Below, piece after piece: positions 51,151 to 54,656 of a stretch of 54,656 nt of DNA. The notes under the pieces were generated by a model, which saw only the letters and a program-made list of their open reading frames with translations, ran no database searches and was not told the DNA's origin. Both the position numbers and the translations under genes were made by a program. The stretch is from Ferruginibacter sp. HRS2-29 (GTDB taxonomy: Bacteria; Bacteroidota; Bacteroidia; Chitinophagales; Chitinophagaceae). Location: positions 1 to 54,656 of the forward strand of contig NZ_RJUB01000013.1 of assembly GCF_024343615.1 (NCBI RefSeq), read 5' to 3'. The stretch's first letter is position 1; the number at the start of each line of letters is the position of its first letter.

Positions 51151-51798
51151 ATGAAACTTTCTCCTAAAACCAGCGCTGCCCTGCAATATATTTGCGCAGC
51201 AGCCATGTTCATTTGCGCCGCCGGTATGTTATCTGATCGGTCTTACTTAGGCGCACTGGCGCTTATTGTTGGCGCATTGGTATGTATGCCGGTTACCCGC
51301 AGCCTGCTCGAAAAAGCCTCCGGCAAAGCGATGAATTCCACTTTACGGTATTCCATAATTGTAGCCGCGTGGTTATCCATCGGTGTATTTGCCAAAGCGG
51401 TTCCTGCAGAAGATAAACAACCCGGTGTAGCAAAAAATACAGCGGATACTACCATTACGGTGAAGGCGGATACCACACCAAAAGTAGCCGCGGTGGCCAT
51501 AGATACTACCCCCTCATTGGTATCGGTGCCGGTAGATACTACTCCTGTATATGCTGCAGCTACTCCTTCCACGCCGGTTGACAATACAGTAGCGACCGAT
51601 AATACAGACGCAACAGATAATACAGATGCGGTTAATACCTCCACTTCTTCCACCACCACTTCCACCAGCAAGTGGAAGGGCTATGGCAAAAGCAAAACCT
51701 CCGGCACCAGTGGCTACACGTTAGGCCCAAGGGGTGGATGTTATTATATCAATGCCAAAGGCAAAAAGGTATATGTGGATCATAGTTATTGTAATTAA
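51151..51798 (+). CDS. Membrane-anchored protein with Thr/Asp-Thr repeats and C-terminal GPRGG module
   Basis: 215 residues. Two or three N-terminal hydrophobic segments (about 13-28, 32-48 and 67-82) are followed by a low-complexity, Thr/Asp/Val-rich region (about 95-165, with repeated 'DTTP' and 'DNTDAT') and a small C-terminal module 'GYTLGPRGGCYYINAKGKKV' ending in 'HSYC'. Modules of the 'GPRGGxYYIN..GKK.YV' form (PBCV basic adaptor type) occur at the ends of many unrelated secreted and viral proteins, probably as an adaptor. The cytoplasm/periplasm orientation is uncertain; I assume the tail is outside. Function unknown. Confidence 0.7.
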   Translation: MKLSPKTSAALQYICAAAMFICAAGMLSDRSYLGALALIVGALVCMPVTRSLLEKASGKAMNSTLRYSIIVAAWLSIGVFAKAVPAEDKQPGVAKNTADTTITVKADTTPKVAAVAIDTTPSLVSVPVDTTPVYAAATPSTPVDNTVATDNTDATDNTDAVNTSTSSTTTSTSKWKGYGKSKTSGTSGYTLGPRGGCYYINAKGKKVYVDHSYCN

Positions 51799-51853
51799 CC
51801 AATTGTAAAATAAATAGATCATTTTTCCTCCATCGTCGCTTACGTCCTCCGCG

Positions 51854-51902
51854 TCAGTCGTCTGTCGTCTGTCGTCTGCGGTCTGTGGTCAGTCGTCAGT
51901 GG
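51854..51902. repeat. Seven 7-bp units of the TCTGTCG type
   Basis: TCAGTCG, TCTGTCG, TCTGTCG, TCTGCGG, TCTGTGG, TCAGTCG, TCAGTGG. They fill the gap before the endonuclease/exonuclease/phosphatase gene, whose longest possible frame (from 51885) starts inside the array. Confidence 0.85.
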
Positions 51903-51926
51903 TCTTTCACCCTCAAAAACCTGCCC

Positions 51927-52742
51927 GTGAAACTAATCATCGCATTCCTGTTCCTTTTCGCGGGCAGCCCATCGTATTCCCAACACCTTACAATCGTTTC
52001 GTGGAACATCGAGAACATAGGAAAATCGAAATCCGATTCTACGATCGGTGTCATTGCCCATACCATCAGGGGTGCCGACATAGCCTGCATCATGGAAGTG
52101 GTAGCGGGGCCGGGTGGGGCACAGGCCATAGCAAGACTGGCGGAAGCCCTCAGCCAGACCGGGACACAATGGGACTACCGCATCAGCGACCCCACCATCA
52201 GCAGCAGTTACAAAACCGAGCGCTATGCTTTTGTATGGAAGAAGCACCGCGTAAAGCTGGTAGGCAATGCCTGGCTGGAGCAGCAGTACAGCCAGCTGAT
52301 AGACCGTGAACCCTATTACGCTACTTTCAATTTTGCCGGCAAAGAATTTACCCTCGCTGCTTTTCATGCCATCACCAAATCGAAACAACCCGAAACGGAG
52401 ATCAAATATTTCAAATTTCTGCCTGCCCAATATCCCAACCTCAACCTCATCTTCTGCGGCGATTTTAATTGTCCGCAAACCCATACCGTTTTTAACCCCC
52501 TCAAAAAAATGGGGTATGCCCCCGTACTCACCCATCAAAAAACATCGCTGCGCCAGCAGTGCATCAACGATGACTGCCTTGCCTCCGAATTAGACAATAT
52601 CTTTTACGATACCAGTAAAGTGAAACTGCTCAACGCCGGTGTGTGGAAGTTTTATGAATCGATGGAAAGCCTGCAGGACGCCCGCAGGGTATCGGACCAT
52701 GTGCCGGTGTTTATGAAGTTTGAGCTGATCTATGATCTATGA
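51927..52742 (+). CDS. Secreted endonuclease/exonuclease/phosphatase family protein
   Basis: 271 residues from the GTG at 51927, which gives the signal peptide 'KLIIAFLFLFAGSPSYSQ'. An earlier GTG at 51885 lies in a 7-bp repeat and would add 14 unlikely residues. The DNase I-like fold shows 'TIVSWNIENIG' (Asn and Glu as metal ligands), 'IACIMEVV', 'YAFVWKK', 'LAAFHAITKSK', the catalytic 'LIFCGDFNCP' and the closing 'SDHVPVFMKF'. It is an exported nuclease or phosphoesterase; the substrate is unclear. The last residues 'IYDL' and the stop codon lie in a CTATGAT repeat array. Confidence 0.85.
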   Translation: MKLIIAFLFLFAGSPSYSQHLTIVSWNIENIGKSKSDSTIGVIAHTIRGADIACIMEVVAGPGGAQAIARLAEALSQTGTQWDYRISDPTISSSYKTERYAFVWKKHRVKLVGNAWLEQQYSQLIDREPYYATFNFAGKEFTLAAFHAITKSKQPETEIKYFKFLPAQYPNLNLIFCGDFNCPQTHTVFNPLKKMGYAPVLTHQKTSLRQQCINDDCLASELDNIFYDTSKVKLLNAGVWKFYESMESLQDARRVSDHVPVFMKFELIYDL

Positions 52743-52866
52743 TCTATGATCGATGCCGCCGTCGTCTGGTCTCCAGACCAACGACGTTAGGAAGAAGAAG
52801 CCCTCACCTTCAACCTCCCCATCAACCCTCCACCTTCAACCTTCAACTTTCAACCTTCAACCCTCC
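52730..52866. repeat. 7-bp repeats CTATGAT and CCTTCAA
   Basis: CTATGAT x3 (52730-52750) includes the stop codon (52740-52742) of the gene above. A GTCTGG...CCAGAC hairpin-like piece (about 52762-52778) and CCTTCAA/TTCAACC units (about 52801-52862) follow. The latter match the in-frame array at 39183-39217. Confidence 0.8.
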
Positions 52867-53348
52867 CCCTTCCCGGCCAACTTTTTTTTATTAAAATTTC
52901 CGCACTGCTATTGACTTTCAGGGTAGGTGCTGTCACCCTCCGCACTAGACTCGCACCGGATAAAGTAGTTGTTTTGTGATCAGAAAGCGTACCTGGCCCC
53001 TTAACCGGGGTAGAGAAAAAAAATAAAAATTTTTTTGCCCATAAGCTATTCAGTATCAAAACTGTTGGGGGTTGACCAACCGGTTGGCCAACTGGTCTGG
53101 CTTTGAACTTTTGTTTTGCTTTGTTCCCGGGTATCAAAAAAAAATCCTGGTAGTCAACAAATGAATTAATTATTGAAAAATCTTTTTAAAAAAAAGTTGA
53201 TGGTATTTGAAACGTTTTTATCAAAAAGTGGCAATAGTATATGGGGGGAATTTCAGTGTGGGAAAAAAGTCGCCTTTTTCTGCAACGTTTTTGCCAAAAT
53301 GGGTGAATACTCTAAGACGTTTATTCATTGCTTTAAACAGAAGGGCAT
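52867..53348. other. Gene-free stretch upstream of the second XRE gene
   Basis: It contains the 12-bp palindrome CCAACCGGTTGG (53076-53087) overlapping TTGGCCAA, and two AACGTTTTT motifs 73 bp apart (53211 and 53284). A 116-codon open frame at 53173-53523 runs through the operator array, is rich in Lys and low in normal composition, and I do not regard it as a gene. Confidence 0.5.
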
Positions 53349-53519
53349 AAAAAAGAATGTACCCACCCTTCGTAAAAAAAGGAGGGTAGGTACAAATTGT
53401 ACCAGGGGAGTAGAAAATACAATGTCCCGGTACAAAATGTACCGGATTAATAAAAAAGATAGGGGGCTGGTACAAAACGTACCAACCATTCATTTAAAAA
53501 ACAGGGCCGGTACAAAAAG
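53349..53519. repeat. GGTACA...TGTACC dyad array at exact 40-bp pitch (candidate operators)
   Basis: Full dyads GGTACAAATTGTACC (53389-53403), GGTACAAAATGTACC (53429-53443, inside the 19-bp CCGGTACAAAATGTACCGG) and GGTACAAAACGTACC (53469-53483), with half sites at 53358-53363 (TGTACC) and 53509 (GGTACAAAAAG). The five positions fall on a 40-bp lattice: 53349, 53389, 53429, 53469, 53509. The last half site ends 8 bp before the ATG of the XRE gene at 53528, so bound protein would block its promoter or start. A 40-bp pitch is close to four DNA turns, which would put all sites on one face. Confidence 0.85.
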
Positions 53520-53527
53520 CTGATAGC

Positions 53528-54073
53528 ATGATACAGATAGACGTTTTAAAAAGTTTCAGGCAACGCTTCGGGTTGAGTCAACAGGAAGCAGCTACCATGT
53601 TGAGTACTACCCGAAGCCAGATTAAACTGGCCGAAAAAGGAGTGCGGCCGATACCTATTGATGTAGGTATACGCCTGCTCGAATTGGTGCAGCAAGTAGA
53701 TGCCGGAAAGAACGATCGGCAACCGCAGTTACATATTACCGGGGCAGCAGAGCGCCAAAGTTCTATGCTACTGAGTGAACTGAAAGATGAACTGATAATC
53801 ACCCGTTCTCAATTGACGGCCACCCATGCACAATTGATCAGGCTGCAACAAGAACAGGAAGTTTTATCTGCCTGTACGCAAAAGAGGGGCGAGTTGATAG
53901 ACGTGTTGCAACAACAAAAAGTAGATACTGCTTTTCTGAACTGGGGAAGCAACGATATAAAAAGGAAATTAAGCGGCTGCCATGCAGATAAAAAACTCCG
54001 CCTGCAGCTGCAAAGAGATTTGCTTTTGGCCAAAGCAAATGTGATATCACAATACCTGGGCACCGGGGAGTAA
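53528..54073 (+). CDS. XRE-family helix-turn-helix protein with coiled-coil C-terminal part
   Basis: 181 residues. Residues 4-55 form an XRE helix-turn-helix ('LKSFRQRFGLSQQEAATMLS', 'TRSQIKLAEKGVRPIP'). Residues 78-130 are a coiled coil ('LLSELKDELIITRSQLTATH' and what follows). A turn with 'NWGSND' and a basic helix 'HADKKLRLQLQRDLLLAKAN' close the protein. Layout, length and upstream dyad array match the gene at 1259, though the sequences are only weakly alike and the dyads differ. I infer a DNA-binding repressor that binds its own array. The small coiled-coil gene downstream probably belongs to the same unit. Confidence 0.78.
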   Translation: MIQIDVLKSFRQRFGLSQQEAATMLSTTRSQIKLAEKGVRPIPIDVGIRLLELVQQVDAGKNDRQPQLHITGAAERQSSMLLSELKDELIITRSQLTATHAQLIRLQQEQEVLSACTQKRGELIDVLQQQKVDTAFLNWGSNDIKRKLSGCHADKKLRLQLQRDLLLAKANVISQYLGTGE

Positions 54074-54156
54074 TTAACCCCCTGCCCACCCCGCAAAGGC
54101 CACGCGAACCTTTGCGGAAACGGAATTTTATTTTTTTAATCAAAAAAACAACTAAC

Positions 54157-54567
54157 ATGAATTACTCATTATTGAAACTGGAAACCATCGAAGCCTGCGA
54201 CCAGAAACTCGCAGAGCTCACCCTCGAAAAAGAAGACCTCAATGTAAAGAGGGTGCAGCTGGTGCGCAGGCACACCGCCGCCGAAGTAACCGCCCCGCAG
54301 GTAACTACACAGATAGCCGAAGTACAGCTGGAGATCAACGGCCTCGACGCCATGATAGCCACCTACCCCGATGGCGACCTTAAAAACGAGTACCTCGCCA
54401 AACGCAGCAGCAAAGTAGCCAGGCTCAACGCCCTTACCCAGCGCCTCGAAGGCTTCAACGACATGGCCCTGCTCGACCAGGAATATGAAGTGAACTGCAT
54501 CGACCGCAGCCTGGTAGAAACGGATGTGTTTATTGCGGCTATCAATGGGCGCAAGGCAGAACTGTAG
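54157..54567 (+). CDS. Small coiled-coil protein, 136 residues
   Basis: The ATG at 54157 ('MNYSLLKLETIEACDQKLAE') is preferred over an in-frame start at 54112 whose 15 extra residues look like non-coding DNA. Nearly all of it is helical: coil 1 (about 8-70), a turn with 'YPDGDLKNEYL', coil 2 (about 80-130). There is no signal peptide, membrane segment or DNA-binding motif. It follows the XRE gene after 83 bp on the same strand and could be its partner, with the same coil-turn-coil plan as the C-terminal part of the XRE proteins. Function unknown. 7-bp repeats begin 3 bp after its stop. Confidence 0.65.
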   Translation: MNYSLLKLETIEACDQKLAELTLEKEDLNVKRVQLVRRHTAAEVTAPQVTTQIAEVQLEINGLDAMIATYPDGDLKNEYLAKRSSKVARLNALTQRLEGFNDMALLDQEYEVNCIDRSLVETDVFIAAINGRKAEL

Positions 54568-54570
54568 GAT

Positions 54571-54619
54571 CTATGATCTATGATCTAAGATGTATGATCT
54601 AAGATGTATGATCTATGAT
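54571..54619. repeat. Seven 7-bp units of the CTATGAT type
   Basis: CTATGAT, CTATGAT, CTAAGAT, GTATGAT, CTAAGAT, GTATGAT, CTATGAT, then other sequence to the end of the window. Confidence 0.88.
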
Positions 54620-54656
54620 CTGTGTGGTTCGTTCACTGTCGCCGTCGTCTGGTTCC

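Noticed and set aside
53349..53519. CRISPR-like array or attachment site
   Set aside because: Exact 40-bp pitch with 15-19-bp palindromes and short similar gaps, ending at a start codon of an XRE gene, fits operators better; no cas or integrase gene.
53173..53523. 116-codon open frame
   Set aside because: It runs through the operator array, its composition is unusual (Lys/Asn/Val from repeats), and no domain is visible.
1..54656. tRNA, rRNA, transposase, phage or conjugation genes
   Set aside because: None could be recognised on either strand by inspection.

Overview
The window comes from a bacterium of the phylum Bacteroidota, most likely a Chitinophagaceae relative. The evidence is a short primary sigma factor with the N-terminus typical of the phylum, a giant SprA of the type IX secretion system (T9SS) directly behind ruvA, several secreted proteins with T9SS type A or type B sorting domains, and no strong Shine-Dalgarno sites. 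No rRNA, tRNA, transposase, integrase, cas gene or replication origin was seen. Assignments rest on motifs read by eye, not on database searches.

Left part (1-19 kb): a DUF1275 membrane protein; an XRE regulator with an array of CTGCACAA/TTGTGCAG dyads in front of it; a secreted DinB-like protein; a YdeI-like protein; a Tat-exported lipoprotein superoxide dismutase with an LptF/LptG permease; rpoD; two secreted surface proteins (one T9SS type A, one with dockerin-like repeats); sucB; an RsmB-like RNA methyltransferase; YccF; a T9SS-sorted subtilase; fabH. Middle (18.6-40 kb): ruvA-sprA, a type B T9SS cargo protein, mutS, a DUF4407 protein, lolA, ubiX, a periplasmic thioredoxin, a GH3 glycosidase, and small secreted or membrane proteins.

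The most unusual coding region is 40-51 kb. A SnoaL-like lipoprotein precedes a tight run of four paralogous histidine kinases (with a relic of a fifth), a single-domain receiver, a receiver-class III nucleotide cyclase, and a fusion of an HD phosphohydrolase with a YitT/DUF2179 membrane protein. The kinases share nearly the same transmitter but have four different sensors: 7TM-DISM, TPR, a small membrane domain and a soluble SnoaL-like domain. No DNA-binding output is present, so I infer a second-messenger circuit. All four kinases carry, at about the same place in the ATPase domain and in the same frame, a palindromic CCGGAGG repeat element. The same element is tandemly repeated in the intergenic DNA at 50.83-51.0 kb.

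Right end (51-54.6 kb): a small membrane protein with a GPRGG-type C-terminal module, a secreted endonuclease/exonuclease/phosphatase protein, and a second XRE regulator preceded by a GGTACA-type dyad array at an exact 40-bp pitch and followed by a small coiled-coil protein. The XRE genes at the two ends share one architecture with unrelated operator sequences.

A window-wide feature is that many gene borders carry short tandem repeats with a 7-bp period (a few with 9 bp), of many different sequences, often starting at or containing the stop codon. At least one such array lies inside a reading frame.
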